Shown in pieces: positions 44,725 through 55,704 of a stretch of DNA of 64,000 nt. The DNA lies in NCBI RefSeq assembly GCF_014654895.1, contig NZ_BNBE01000001.1:3308501-3372500 (forward strand). The letters run 5' to 3'. The notes under the pieces were generated by a model. It made no database searches, was not told the DNA's origin, and was given only the letters and a program-made list of their open reading frames with translations. Position 1 is the stretch's first letter. Each line of letters starts with the position of its first letter. This DNA is from Streptomyces filamentosus. Lineage in GTDB: Bacteria > Actinomycetota > Actinomycetes > Streptomycetales > Streptomycetaceae. A program made the translations under genes and the position numbers.

Positions 44725-46416
44725 TCAGCCGATCTGGTTGTAGATCTGGAAGCCGGCGCCGTACCGCGCGCGGGTGGAGAACTTGCGCGGGGAGACGGTG
44801 AGGTAGCTGAACAGCTCGCCGCCGGTGGTGATGCCGACGATGTCGCCCTTGCCGTCCGAGTTCAGGTCGCCCGCCGCGGCCAGGTGCTTGTAGGTGCCCC
44901 AGCCGCTGCCGATCAGGTAGCGGGTCTTGAACGGCTTGGTGGCGTCGCCCGTGCCCGGGTACAGGTACAGGTCGCCGCCCGTGGTGCGGGCGAGCAGGTC
45001 GGAACGGCCGTCGCCGTCGTAGTCGCCGGCGCCGAACAGCTTGTTGTAGCCGCCCCAGCCGGAGCCCACGCGGATGCGGGTGGCGAACTTGTCGCCCTCG
45101 CCGTTGCCCTTGTACAGGTACAGGACGCCGCCGCGGTCACGGGCCAGCAGGTCGCCCTTGCCGTCGCCGCTCAGGTCGCCCACGCCCACGAGGGCGTTGT
45201 AGGCGTCCCAGCCGTAGCCGACGAAGTACGTCCCGTCGGTGATCAGTTCGCCGTCGAGGACCTGGACGGTGTCCTGGAGGTTGTCGGGGTTCAGCGACGA
45301 GATGGAGTTCCAGGTGAGGCCCTTCCACTCGGCGGGGTCGCTGGCGAGCTGGCGCGGGGTGATCGTGCCCGTCGTCGAGGGGCCGTACCAGTACATCGTG
45401 CCGCCCGTGTCACGGGCGAGGAAGCCGTTCTTGCCGGTGAAGGGGATGTTGCCGCCGCCGGCGAACTGCTCGATGCCCGCGAAGGAACCGTCGCCGCCGG
45501 CGTTGATGGGCGCGTTCAGCGTGCCGTTGCCCTTGCCGGTGTACAGGAACATCGCGCCCTTGTGGGTGCGGGCCCAGATGTCGCCGTTGCCGGCGGGCAC
45601 GAGCTGGTTGTAGATGCCCCAGCCGCTGCCGACGGACTTGCGGGTGGCGAACGGCTTCGTCGTGTCGCCGGTGCCCGCGTAGAACCACAGGGTGCCGTTG
45701 CTGCCGCGGGCGTACAGGTCCGCCCTGCCGTCGCCGTTGGCGTCGCCGAGGCTGACGAGCTGGTCGTACTCGCCCCAGCCGGAGCCGACGAGGCTGCGGG
45801 TGCCGAGCGGCTTGGCCGGGTCGCCGGTGGCCAGGTACAGGTACAGCTGGCCGGCGGGGGTGCGGGCGATCACGTCCGCCCTGCCGTCGCCGTTGACGTC
45901 ACCGGGCGCGACGATCTTGTTGTACGCCTGCCAGCCGCCGCCCACCGCGTACTCGTACGGGGTGCCGTACGGGGCGACGTCCTTGTACAGCGTCAGGGCG
46001 CCGTTCTCGGCGAGGACCAGCATCTCCGGCTCGGCGTCACCGGTCTGGTTGCCGATCGGGATGATGTCCTTGGGGACGTCCGTGCGGGCCAGGACGACCT
46101 CGTCGCCCTCCGGGCCGGCGGTGGTGTAGATCGCGTTGTCCACGGCGCGGAAGACCATGTCCTCGACGCCGTCGAGGTCCAGGTCGGACAGGAGCGGCGA
46201 GGTGGCCTCGGCCGCCTGGGCACCGGCCCGGGCGCCCTCCTGGGCGGGACGGACCAGCTTCGGCGGGGTGAAGGACGGGGTCTGCTTCTCGACCGTGGCG
46301 CGCGGCGCCGGGGTGTCGGCCGAGGCGGGGGTGGTGGCCAGCAGCATGCCGGCGGAGAGGGCGAGAGCGGTGCACGCGGCGACGCGGCGGCCACGCCCGG
46401 AGAACACGGAGCGCAA
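44725..46416 (-). CDS. Secreted FG-GAP/VCBS repeat protein, copy 1
   Basis: This 563-residue protein has a Sec signal peptide (VAACTALALSAGMLLATTPASA) and a beta-propeller of FG-GAP repeats with Ca-binding loops: DVNGDGRADVIART, DANGDGRADLYARG, DLSGDGKGDLLARD, DYDGDGRSDLLART and DLNSDGKGDIVG. Each is followed by a YLATGD-like aromatic strand. The start is TTG at 46416, five bases after a G7 ribosome site. No ATG fits. The closely similar paralogue of the same length follows upstream, and its leader is conserved. The role is probably surface or matrix binding; the function is unknown. Confidence 0.85.
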   Translation of the reverse strand: MRSVFSGRGRRVAACTALALSAGMLLATTPASADTPAPRATVEKQTPSFTPPKLVRPAQEGARAGAQAAEATSPLLSDLDLDGVEDMVFRAVDNAIYTTAGPEGDEVVLARTDVPKDIIPIGNQTGDAEPEMLVLAENGALTLYKDVAPYGTPYEYAVGGGWQAYNKIVAPGDVNGDGRADVIARTPAGQLYLYLATGDPAKPLGTRSLVGSGWGEYDQLVSLGDANGDGRADLYARGSNGTLWFYAGTGDTTKPFATRKSVGSGWGIYNQLVPAGNGDIWARTHKGAMFLYTGKGNGTLNAPINAGGDGSFAGIEQFAGGGNIPFTGKNGFLARDTGGTMYWYGPSTTGTITPRQLASDPAEWKGLTWNSISSLNPDNLQDTVQVLDGELITDGTYFVGYGWDAYNALVGVGDLSGDGKGDLLARDRGGVLYLYKGNGEGDKFATRIRVGSGWGGYNKLFGAGDYDGDGRSDLLARTTGGDLYLYPGTGDATKPFKTRYLIGSGWGTYKHLAAAGDLNSDGKGDIVGITTGGELFSYLTVSPRKFSTRARYGAGFQIYNQIG

Positions 46417-46516
46417 AAGATCCCCCCCTGGGGAACGAAGCGACGAATGAGGACCCAGAGGGGTTCGCGGCGTCTTCGCGCGCGTCTCGGCGCGCGAAGG
46501 GCGAACATCCCCCCGG
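46417..46516 (-). promoter_or_regulatory. Conserved structured leader of FG-GAP copy 1
   Basis: On the minus strand the leader has CCGGGGGGATGTTCGCCCTT, then a hairpin (CTTCGCGCG/CGCGCGAAG, 46474-46499), then GTTCCCCAGGGGGGGATC before the TTG start. All three elements occur in the paralogue's leader at nearly the same distances. An overlapping out-of-frame ORF (MFALRAPRR...) begins in the leader. Confidence 0.6.
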
Positions 46517-46573
46517 ACATGAGCGTGAGTCTATCCCCCGCCCCTGACACCGGGGCGAACGGTTTACGAACGG

Positions 46574-46610
46574 CCGTGCCCCGCACCGGTCGGACCGGTG
46601 AGAGGCACGG
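46574..46610 (-). terminator. Stem-loop after FG-GAP copy 2
   Basis: CCGTGCC/GGCACGG outer arms and CACCGGT/ACCGGTG inner arms fold downstream of the copy 2 stop. Confidence 0.7.
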
Positions 46611-46629
46611 CGGACGGCCTCGAAGGGCG

Positions 46630-48321
46630 TCAGTTCATGAAGTTGTAGACCTGGAAGCCGGTGCCGAGCTGGACGCGCTTGGCGAAGGTCCCGGGCGCCG
46701 TGTTCGTGTAGCGGTACAGCGTGCCGCCGGGCGTCGCCGCCAGCAGGTCCGCCTTGCCGTCGGCGTTCAGGTCGCCGGGGGCGACGATGTGCTGGTACGC
46801 GCCCCAGCCGCCGCCGATCCTCTTCCGGGCCTTGAACGGCTTGCTCGCCGAGCCCGTGCCCGCGTACAGGTACAGGTCGCCGCCCTTGGTGCGGGCCAGC
46901 AGGTCCGCGCGGCCGTCGCCGGTGTAGTCGCCGGCGCCCAGGATCTTGTTGTACGCGCTCCACCCGTCGCCCACCCGGATCCGGGAGGAGAACGCGGTGC
47001 CGCGGCCGTTGCCCTTGTACAGCCACAGGACGCCGCCGCGGTCGCGGGCCAGCAGGTCGCCCCTGCCGTCGCCGCTCAGGTCGCCGGGGCCGGCGACGCT
47101 GTTGTAGGCGTTCCAGCCCCAGCCGATGAACGCGCCGCCCACGGACAGGCCGTCCTCGTAGATCCAGCCGAAGTCGCCCATGTTGTCCGGGTCGAGCGAG
47201 GAGAGGTGGAAGAGGTGGATGCCGTTCCAGCCGCTCTCGTCGGACGCCTGCTGCCGCGCGCTCAGCACGCCCCGGGAGGTGACGCCGTACCAGTACAGGT
47301 TGCCGCCCTTGGTGCGGGCGTAGAGCCCCGCCTTGCCGGTGTGCGGCAGGGCGCCGGAGTTCGCGAAGTGCGAGACGCCGGCCCAGCCGCCGGTGTCGCT
47401 GGCCTTGTGGCGCGGGGACAGGGTGCCGCCGCCCATGGGGTCGTACAGGTACATCGTGCCGTCCTTGTCACGGGCGGCGAGACGCCCGCTGCCCGCGAAC
47501 ACCAGCTGGTTGTAGGTGTTCCAGCCCTGGCCGATGAGCCGGCGGGTGGCGAGCGGCCTGCCGGGGTCGCCGGTGGCGGCGTAGAACCACAGGCGGCCGG
47601 AGCGGTCGCGGGCGTACAGGTCGCCCCTGCCGTCGCCGTTGGCGTCACCGACGCCGGCCAGCTGGTCGTACAGGTCCCAGCCGCTGCCGACCCGCTTGCG
47701 GGTGGAGAGCGGGCCGGTCATGTGGCCGGTGCCCGTGTAGAGGAACAGCTCGCCGCCGTGGGTGCGGGCCAGCACGTCCGCGCGGCCGTCGCCGTTCACG
47801 TCGCCGGGCGAGAAGACCTTGTTGTAGACCTGCCAGCCGGCGCCGACGGTCCGCTCGGTGTAGTAGCTGTCCCGGTGGGCGTCCTGGTACATGGTCAGGG
47901 TGCCGGTCTCGGAGAGGACGAGCACCTCGGGGCGGACCGAGGTGCCGCCCTGGTTGCCGATCGGAATGACGTCCTTGGCGACCTCGCCGCGGCCCGCCAG
48001 GAACTCGGCGCCGCCGCCGTCCGACAGGGCCGAGTACAGCTTGCCGTTCAGGGCGCGGAAGATGCTGTCTTCCCAGCCGTCGCTGTTCAGGTCGGCGAGC
48101 GGCTTGGTGTCGCCGGCCGCCGCGGCGGCGCCCGCGCGGCCCGTGGGCGCCGGGACGAGGGCCCGGGTGGGCAGCTCCACGGAGACGGACGGCTGCTCGG
48201 CCACGGGGCCGGGCACCGGGGTGCCGGCCGAGGCGGGGGTCGCCAGCAGCATGCCGGCGGAGAGGGCGAGGGCGGTGCACGCGGCGACGCGGCGGACGCG
48301 CCCGGAGAAAGCGGTACGCAA
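46630..48321 (-). CDS. Secreted FG-GAP/VCBS repeat protein, copy 2
   Basis: This 563-residue paralogue of copy 1 has the same signal peptide (RVRRVAACTALALSAGMLLA) and FG-GAP repeats with DVNGDGRADVLART, DANGDGRGDLYARD, DLSGDGRGDLLARD, DYTGDGRADLLART and DLNADGKADLLAA. The repeats and the exact length match copy 1. The start is TTG (48321), six bases after a G7 run; both copies share TTGCG. Between the copies lies a terminator, so each has its own transcript. The function is unknown; Ca-loaded propellers bind surfaces or polymers. Confidence 0.85.
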   Translation of the reverse strand: MRTAFSGRVRRVAACTALALSAGMLLATPASAGTPVPGPVAEQPSVSVELPTRALVPAPTGRAGAAAAAGDTKPLADLNSDGWEDSIFRALNGKLYSALSDGGGAEFLAGRGEVAKDVIPIGNQGGTSVRPEVLVLSETGTLTMYQDAHRDSYYTERTVGAGWQVYNKVFSPGDVNGDGRADVLARTHGGELFLYTGTGHMTGPLSTRKRVGSGWDLYDQLAGVGDANGDGRGDLYARDRSGRLWFYAATGDPGRPLATRRLIGQGWNTYNQLVFAGSGRLAARDKDGTMYLYDPMGGGTLSPRHKASDTGGWAGVSHFANSGALPHTGKAGLYARTKGGNLYWYGVTSRGVLSARQQASDESGWNGIHLFHLSSLDPDNMGDFGWIYEDGLSVGGAFIGWGWNAYNSVAGPGDLSGDGRGDLLARDRGGVLWLYKGNGRGTAFSSRIRVGDGWSAYNKILGAGDYTGDGRADLLARTKGGDLYLYAGTGSASKPFKARKRIGGGWGAYQHIVAPGDLNADGKADLLAATPGGTLYRYTNTAPGTFAKRVQLGTGFQVYNFMN

Positions 48322-48441
48322 AGTGATCCCCCCCTGGGGAACGTGAGAACAGGTACCGGGACGGGGGTCCGCGACGCCTTCGCGCGGCACGGAAGGGGCC
48401 GCGTGCGAAGGGCGAACACCCCCCGGTGTGGGGGGATCATA
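48322..48441 (-). promoter_or_regulatory. Promoter and structured leader of FG-GAP copy 2
   Basis: A candidate promoter TTGCCC-N16-TATGAT reads toward the gene, with TATGAT at 48436-48441. The leader carries the hairpin CTTCGCGCGGC/GCCGCGTGCGAAG (48378-48410), in which both arms are extended relative to copy 1. GTTCCCCAGGGGGGGATC is identical to copy 1. Confidence 0.55.
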
Positions 48442-48489
48442 GCCTTGATCGTTGAGGGGGCAACGAATCTTTTCGTGATCCGTCAAGTC

Positions 48490-48600
48490 GGCCCCGCGAG
48501 CCCGCGCGCGAGCCCTCCACGAGCCGGTCCCGCGCGCCCCGCGCGCCCCGGCCCCGCGAGCCCGCGCGCGAGCCCTCCACGAGCCGGTCCCGCGCGCCCC
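48490..48600. repeat. 51-bp direct repeat, two copies, 60-bp period
   Basis: The 51-bp block beginning GGCCCCGCGAGCCCGCGCGC at 48490 recurs exactly at 48550. It is noncoding and lies upstream of the FG-GAP copy 2 promoter. It is probably a recent slippage or duplication. Confidence 0.85.
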
Positions 48601-48615
48601 GGCCCCACAAACACC

Positions 48616-48659
48616 GGCGGCCCGGTCCCGCGCACCTCCGCGCGCGGGACCGGGCCGCC
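48616..48659. terminator. Hairpin terminator after the TetR gene
   Basis: GGCGGCCCGGTCCCGCGC and its complement (18 bp) flank an 8-nt loop, seven bases past the TetR stop codon. Confidence 0.85.
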
Positions 48660-48666
48660 ACCGGCC

Positions 48667-49347
48667 TCAGTTCTTCCGGTGCCCTATCAGCCGCGGCTTC
48701 TGCTCCATGCCGTCCAGGCCGTGCCACGCCAGGTTCACCAGGTGCGCGGCCACCTCGGCCTTCCGCGGCTTGCGGACGTCCAGCCACCACTGGCCGGTCA
48801 GCGCCACCATGCCCACCAGCGCCTGCGCGTACAGCGGGGCCAGCTTCGGATCGAAGCCCCGGGCCTTGAACTCCAGGCCCAGGATGTCCTCGACCTGCGT
48901 GGCGATGTCACTGATCAGCGACGCGAACGTGCCCGTCGACTGCGCCACCGGCGAGTCCCGCACCAGGATCCGGAAGCCGTCCGTGTACTTCTCGATGTAG
49001 TCGAGCAGCGCGAACGCCGCCTGCTCCAGGAGCTCCCGCGGATGCCCGGCGGTCAGCGCCCCCGTCACCCCGTCGAGCAGCTGGCGCATCTCCCGGTCGA
49101 CCACGACCGCGTACAGGCCCTCCTTGCCGCCGAAGTGCTCGTACACCACCGGCTTCGACACCCCGGCCTTCGCCGCGATCTCCTCCACCGACGTGCCCTC
49201 GAAGCCCTTCTCGGCGAAGAGCGTCCGGCCGATGTCCAGAAGCTGCTCCCGGCGCTCGGCACCGGTCATCCTCACCCGCCGGCCACGCCGGGGCTTCTGC
49301 TCGCCGCTGCTGCTGGAACTGCCGTCGATCGCCACGCCTTCCATCAT
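48667..49347 (-). CDS. TetR family regulator coupled to the desaturase gene
   Basis: This 226-residue protein has a TetR HTH (TSVEEIAAKAGVSKPVVYEH) and a C-terminal ligand domain. A Ser-rich start (DGSSSSSGEQKPRRGRRVR) precedes it. The ATG at 49347 overlaps the desaturase stop by 4 bp (ATGA); an alternative ATG lies at 49344. It probably senses acyl-CoA or fatty acid and represses the desaturase-TetR operon through the twin sites upstream, as DesT-type regulators do (inference from context). Confidence 0.9.
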   Translation of the reverse strand: MMEGVAIDGSSSSSGEQKPRRGRRVRMTGAERREQLLDIGRTLFAEKGFEGTSVEEIAAKAGVSKPVVYEHFGGKEGLYAVVVDREMRQLLDGVTGALTAGHPRELLEQAAFALLDYIEKYTDGFRILVRDSPVAQSTGTFASLISDIATQVEDILGLEFKARGFDPKLAPLYAQALVGMVALTGQWWLDVRKPRKAEVAAHLVNLAWHGLDGMEQKPRLIGHRKN

Positions 49348-50327
49348 GCCGCGTCGGCGGGCGTCGCCTGGCGCCGGGCGTCGATACGCGACCGCGCGGG
49401 CCACCGCACGTCGCTCGCCCAGCCCGCCAGCTCGAACCAGCGGATCAGCCGGGCGCTGGAGTCGACCTGCCCCTTCAGCACGCCGTGCCGGGCCGAGGTC
49501 GGGTCCGCGTGGTGCAGGTTGTGCCAGGACTCGCCGCACGACAGGACCGCCAGCCACCACACGTTCCCCGAGCGGTCGCGCGACCTGAACGGACGCTTGC
49601 CCACCGCGTGACAGATCGAGTTGATCGACCACGTCACGTGGTGCAGCAGGCAGACCCGCACCAGCGAACCCCAGAAGAACGCCGTGAAGGCCCCCCACCA
49701 CGACCACGTCACCAGACCGCCGACCACCGGCGGGACCGCCAGCGACACGATCGTCCACAGCACGAACTGCCGCGAGATCCGGCGGATCGCCGGGTCCTTG
49801 ATCAGATCGGGCGCGTACTTGTGCTGCGGCGTCCGCTCCTCGTCGAACATCCACCCGATGTGGGCCCACCACAGGCCCTTCATCAGCGCCGGGACCGTCT
49901 CCCCGAACCGCCACGGCGAATGCGGGTCGCCCTCCGCGTCCGAGAACTTGTGGTGCTTGCGGTGATCCGCCACCCACCGCACCAGCGGACCCTCCACCGC
50001 CAGCGACCCCATGATCGCCAGCGCGATCCGCAGCGGCCGCTTCGCCTTGAACGAACCGTGTGTGAAGTACCGGTGGAAACCGATCGTGATCCCGTGGCAG
50101 CCGATGAAGTACATCGCCGTCATCAGCCCCAGATCCAGCCAGCTCACCCCCCACCCCCAGGCCAGGGGCACCGCCGCCACCAGTGCCACGAACGGCACCA
50201 CGATGAACAGCAGCAGGGCCACCTGCTCGACGGAGCCCTTGCTGTCCCCGCCGAGCGTCGCGGAGGGCAGGGCCTGGGCCGGTGCGGATGCCTCGGAAAC
50301 CGAGGTCACCTCGGGAGTGATGGTCAT
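49344..50327 (-). CDS. Acyl-CoA desaturase (membrane fatty acid desaturase)
   Basis: This 327-residue integral membrane protein has the three His boxes of stearoyl-CoA/acyl-lipid desaturases: HRYFTH, HRKHH and HNLHH. They bind the diiron centre. Four helices are visible, including [24 protein letters not shown]. The ATG at 50327 is followed by [12 protein letters not shown]. It starts an operon with the coupled TetR gene. Two TACGG-N2-type palindromes lie about 60-86 bp upstream. Confidence 0.94.
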   Translation of the reverse strand: MTITPEVTSVSEASAPAQALPSATLGGDSKGSVEQVALLLFIVVPFVALVAAVPLAWGWGVSWLDLGLMTAMYFIGCHGITIGFHRYFTHGSFKAKRPLRIALAIMGSLAVEGPLVRWVADHRKHHKFSDAEGDPHSPWRFGETVPALMKGLWWAHIGWMFDEERTPQHKYAPDLIKDPAIRRISRQFVLWTIVSLAVPPVVGGLVTWSWWGAFTAFFWGSLVRVCLLHHVTWSINSICHAVGKRPFRSRDRSGNVWWLAVLSCGESWHNLHHADPTSARHGVLKGQVDSSARLIRWFELAGWASDVRWPARSRIDARRQATPADAA

Positions 50328-50386
50328 ACGTGTCCCTGGGGATGAGGGGAAAGGGGGAGAGGGTACGGCGAAGAACGGGCCGAGGC

Positions 50387-50398
50387 TACGGCTCCGTA
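50387..50398. promoter_or_regulatory. Twin operator A upstream of the desaturase
   Basis: TACGGCTCCGTA is a perfect 5-2-5 palindrome 60 bp upstream of the desaturase ATG. A related site follows at a 15-bp spacing. Confidence 0.65.
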
Positions 50399-50401
50399 AC
50401 C

Positions 50402-50413
50402 TACGGCGACGTA
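50402..50413. promoter_or_regulatory. Twin operator B upstream of the desaturase
   Basis: TACGGCGACGTA repeats the half-sites of operator A, with the centre altered; both sit in CTACGGC...CGTAA direct repeats. A likely -10 (CATACT, minus strand) lies just beyond it. Confidence 0.6.
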
Positions 50414-50568
50414 AGTATGGCAGCGCGACGGCGCGCGGCAAGAGGGCACAAGCGGGACCCTGCCCGCCGTCCAGGGAATGGACACCTATCCTGGGGACGT
50501 CGGACAGCGCGGTCCGCAAGCCTCCAGAACCCTCCAGACGTGCTCGAACACTGCAAGGAGCCGCACCT

Positions 50569-53298
<2,730 letters not shown>

Positions 53299-53317
53299 CG
53301 CCCCTGCCGCACGAAAA

Positions 53318-53352
53318 GAAGTGCCCCCGCGGGCTTCCCGCGGGGGCACTTC
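53318..53352. terminator. Strong terminator after ppc
   Basis: GAAGTGCCCCCGCGGG and its complement pair perfectly (16 bp) around CTT, between ppc and the convergent surface protein gene. Confidence 0.9.
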
Positions 53353-53368
53353 CGTGTGACGGGGCGCG

Positions 53369-54343
53369 TCAGTTCTGCGTGGCCTTGCGGCGGCGCATCA
53401 CCAGGAACGCACCGGCCGCGGCGAGCGCCGCGGCGGCGGCGGCCAGGACGCCGACCGGCGCGCCGGCACCGGTCTCCGCGAGGTTGCCCTCCTCGGTGCC
53501 GCCCGTGGCGGAACCCGTGGTCGAGCCCGTGTCCGCGCCACCGGTCGTGGCCGCCCCACCCGTGGTGGAACCACCGGTCGTGGCGGTGCCACCGGTGGAG
53601 GTCGAACCCTCGGTGGAGGTCGTCTCGCCCGTGGCGGTGGACTCGCCGGTGGTGGTCTCGCCCGTGGTGGTCTCGCCCGTGGCGGTCTCGCCGGTGGTCT
53701 CACCGGTGGTGGTCTCGCCGGTGGTCTCGCCGGTGGTCTCGCCGGTGGTCTCGCCGGTGGTCTCGCCGGTGGTCTCGCCGGTGGTCTCGCCGGTGGTCTC
53801 GCCGGTCGTCTCACCGGTCGTCTCACCGGTCGTCTCGCCAGTGGTCTCGCCAGTGGTCTCACCGGTGGTCTCGCCGGTCGTCTCACCGGTGGTCTCACCG
53901 GTGGCGTTGCCCCCGGTGGTCTCCTCGCCCTCGGCGGCGCAGGTGTGGGAGAGCTGGAACTCGTCCTGCGGCGTGGTGCCCTTGATCGTGGCCGAGGCCG
54001 CGGTCAGCGTGGCGCCGGCCGGGGAAGCCACGTACGCGTGCTTGCCCTTCGGGTTGCCGAAGGTGCTGAAGTCCTCGATGACCTGCGTGCCACCGGGCTC
54101 GAAGGTGACCTCCAGCTTGACGAACTCGCCCTTGTTGCCGGGGAGGACGAAGTGCCAGCCGTCCTGGTTCGCGGGGATGCTGTCGGGGCACTCGCCCGGC
54201 TTGGCGTCGGCGGCCGTGAGCGGCAGCTTCTGGTTCAGCGTGATCTCGTTGTCGCCACCGGTCGCGGAGGCGGTCGGCGCCAGGGCCAGAGAGCCCGCCA
54301 GGGCCGCGACGAGCGTGGCGGCGGGTATGAGGGAGCGTCGCAT
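53369..54343 (-). CDS. Sortase-anchored surface protein with GETT repeats (LAETG motif)
   Basis: This 324-residue protein has a signal peptide (LVAALAGSLALAPTASA), an about 110-residue N-terminal domain with Cys in GECPDS and SHTCAA, a Thr/Glu/Gly stalk, and a cell-wall sorting signal: NLAETGAGAPVG, a hydrophobic helix and RRRK. LAETG is the class E sortase motif used in Streptomyces, so it should be covalently anchored to peptidoglycan. The stalk holds sixteen consecutive GETT units plus related units. The ATG at 54343 follows a palindromic promoter region. Confidence 0.9.
   Translation of the reverse strand: MRRSLIPAATLVAALAGSLALAPTASATGGDNEITLNQKLPLTAADAKPGECPDSIPANQDGWHFVLPGNKGEFVKLEVTFEPGGTQVIEDFSTFGNPKGKHAYVASPAGATLTAASATIKGTTPQDEFQLSHTCAAEGEETTGGNATGETTGETTGETTGETTGETTGETTGETTGETTGETTGETTGETTGETTGETTGETTGETTGETTTGETTGETATGETTTGETTTGESTATGETTSTEGSTSTGGTATTGGSTTGGAATTGGADTGSTTGSATGGTEEGNLAETGAGAPVGVLAAAAAALAAAGAFLVMRRRKATQN
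53708..53899 (-). repeat. Sixteen 12-bp tandem repeats encoding GETT
   Basis: GGCGAGACCACC (minus strand) repeats uninterrupted sixteen times; silent G/A and C/T changes occur at some units. Slippage could change the stalk length between strains. Confidence 0.92.
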
Positions 54344-54411
54344 GTGCAGTCGTCCATCTGTCGGGATGAGGGAATGCCGTGGGAGGTGGCGGACGCAGCC
54401 TATCCGTCCCT

Positions 54412-54426
54412 TTAAGCCACGCTTAA
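54412..54426. promoter_or_regulatory. Palindrome upstream of the LAETG gene
   Basis: TTAAGCCACGCTTAA has 6-bp perfect arms around CAC, 69 bp upstream of the ATG. It is AT-rich against the background and overlaps a possible promoter (-10 TAGGCT, minus strand). The reader is unknown. Confidence 0.55.
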
Positions 54427-54480
54427 CCCAGAGGCGCATAACGATCCCGCCAGGAACTGGTTGAATCCGGCCATACCTTC

Positions 54481-54508
54481 GGGTCCGTCACGGAGCGGGG
54501 ACGGACCC
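54481..54508 (-). terminator. Hairpin after the 54.5-kb membrane protein gene
   Basis: GGGTCCGTC pairs with GACGGACCC, immediately past the stop of the minus-strand gene. Confidence 0.6.
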
Positions 54509-54509
54509 G

Positions 54510-54944
54510 TCACAGAGTGAAGAACGCCGCCACCCACAGGGCCACGCCCGCACCCGCCATCCCCCACGCCGTCCGCCGCAGCCGCAGACCGCCCGCCACC
54601 AGCGGCGCCGCCAGCACCAGAGCCCCGCCGAGCGGCAGCCACGCGTGCAGCCCGCCGCCCCACCCCGTCCGCACGCCCTCGGCCGTCCCCGGCTTCACCA
54701 CCACCGGGATCACCACACCCGGCCCCGCCGCCACCGACCGCTCGATCCCCAGCTCACGCGGCGGCCCGTCCCCCCGGTACCGCCCCACGCACCGCTCCTC
54801 CGTACAGCGCGACACCGCCAGCGTCCCGTGCTCACGCCCCTTCGCCAGCAGGACGTGCTGCGCCGAACCCCACGACGCCCACACCCCCGCCACGACGAGC
54901 AGGACGGCGACGAGGACCATGGCGGCGTTCCGGACGTGCGTCAT
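54510..54944 (-). CDS. Hypothetical membrane protein
   Basis: This 144-residue protein has an N-terminal helix (AAMVLVAVLLVVAGVWASWG), a Cys-containing extracytoplasmic domain (SRCTEERCVGRYRGDGPP) and two C-terminal helices (LPLGGALVLAAPLVAGGL and GMAGAGVALWVAAFF). No family is recognised. It lies between the LAETG gene and pth, all on the minus strand, with a hairpin after it. Confidence 0.7.
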   Translation of the reverse strand: MTHVRNAAMVLVAVLLVVAGVWASWGSAQHVLLAKGREHGTLAVSRCTEERCVGRYRGDGPPRELGIERSVAAGPGVVIPVVVKPGTAEGVRTGWGGGLHAWLPLGGALVLAAPLVAGGLRLRRTAWGMAGAGVALWVAAFFTL

Positions 54945-55016
54945 GACCCGCGATCGTACAGTCGTACGGCCCCGGGACCACCGCCCGGGAACCGCACGCC
55001 CCCCGCGCACACCCGC

Positions 55017-55613
55017 TCAGGAGTTGTACGCCGACTGCGCCCGCTCCAGGCCCTCCGTCACCAGACACTCCACCGCGTCCGCCGACCGGTCCACGAACCA
55101 GTCCAGCTCCTTGCGCTCCGTCGAGGAGAAGTCCTTCAGCACGAAGTCCGCCACCTGCATCCGGCCCGGCGGACGCCCGATCCCGCACCGCACCCGGTGG
55201 TAGTCGGGACCCATCGCCTTCGTCATCGACTTCAGGCCGTTGTGCCCGTTGTCCCCGCCGCCCAGCTTCAGCCGCAGCGTCGCGTAGTCGATGTCCAGCT
55301 CGTCGTGGACCGCCAGCACGTGCGCGGTCGGCACCTTGTAGAAGTCCCGCAGCGCCGTCACCGGCCCGCCGGACAGGTTCATGTACGACATGGGCTTCGC
55401 CAGCACCACCCGCCGGTTCGCCGGACCCACCGGACCGATCCGGCCCTCCACCACCTGCGCCTGCGCCTTCTGCGCCCGCTTGAACTTCCCGCCGATCCGC
55501 TCCGCCAGCAGGTCCACCACCATGAAGCCGATGTTGTGGCGGTTGCCCGCGTACTCCGGCCCCGGATTGCCGAGGCCGACGATCAGCCAGGGCGCGTTCG
55601 CGTCGTCGGTCAT
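55017..55613 (-). CDS. pth: Peptidyl-tRNA hydrolase
   Basis: This 198-residue enzyme has the catalytic and binding features of bacterial Pth: [18 protein letters not shown] with the catalytic His, [25 protein letters not shown] and [12 protein letters not shown]. It releases tRNA from stalled peptidyl-tRNA. The ATG at 55613 begins [19 protein letters not shown] hairpin (55645-55681) separates it from rplY, so it is transcribed on its own or by read-through. Confidence 0.97.
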   Translation of the reverse strand: MTDDANAPWLIVGLGNPGPEYAGNRHNIGFMVVDLLAERIGGKFKRAQKAQAQVVEGRIGPVGPANRRVVLAKPMSYMNLSGGPVTALRDFYKVPTAHVLAVHDELDIDYATLRLKLGGGDNGHNGLKSMTKAMGPDYHRVRCGIGRPPGRMQVADFVLKDFSSTERKELDWFVDRSADAVECLVTEGLERAQSAYNS

Positions 55614-55644
55614 CGCACTCTCCCCATTCACCAGACACAGAGAA

Positions 55645-55681
55645 ACGGGGTGACGGACCGCAGCGCGGTCCGTCACCCCGT
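55645..55681 (-). terminator. Hairpin between rplY and pth
   Basis: Perfect 17-bp arms (ACGGGGTGACGGACCGC) surround a 3-nt loop. It should terminate or attenuate the rplY transcript. Confidence 0.88.
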
Positions 55682-55704
55682 CACGTCGGACAAGAGCCTA
55701 CGGC

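Noticed and set aside
53708..53899. CRISPR-like repeat at 53.7 kb
   Set aside because: The 12-bp units are in frame and encode GETT in a surface protein.
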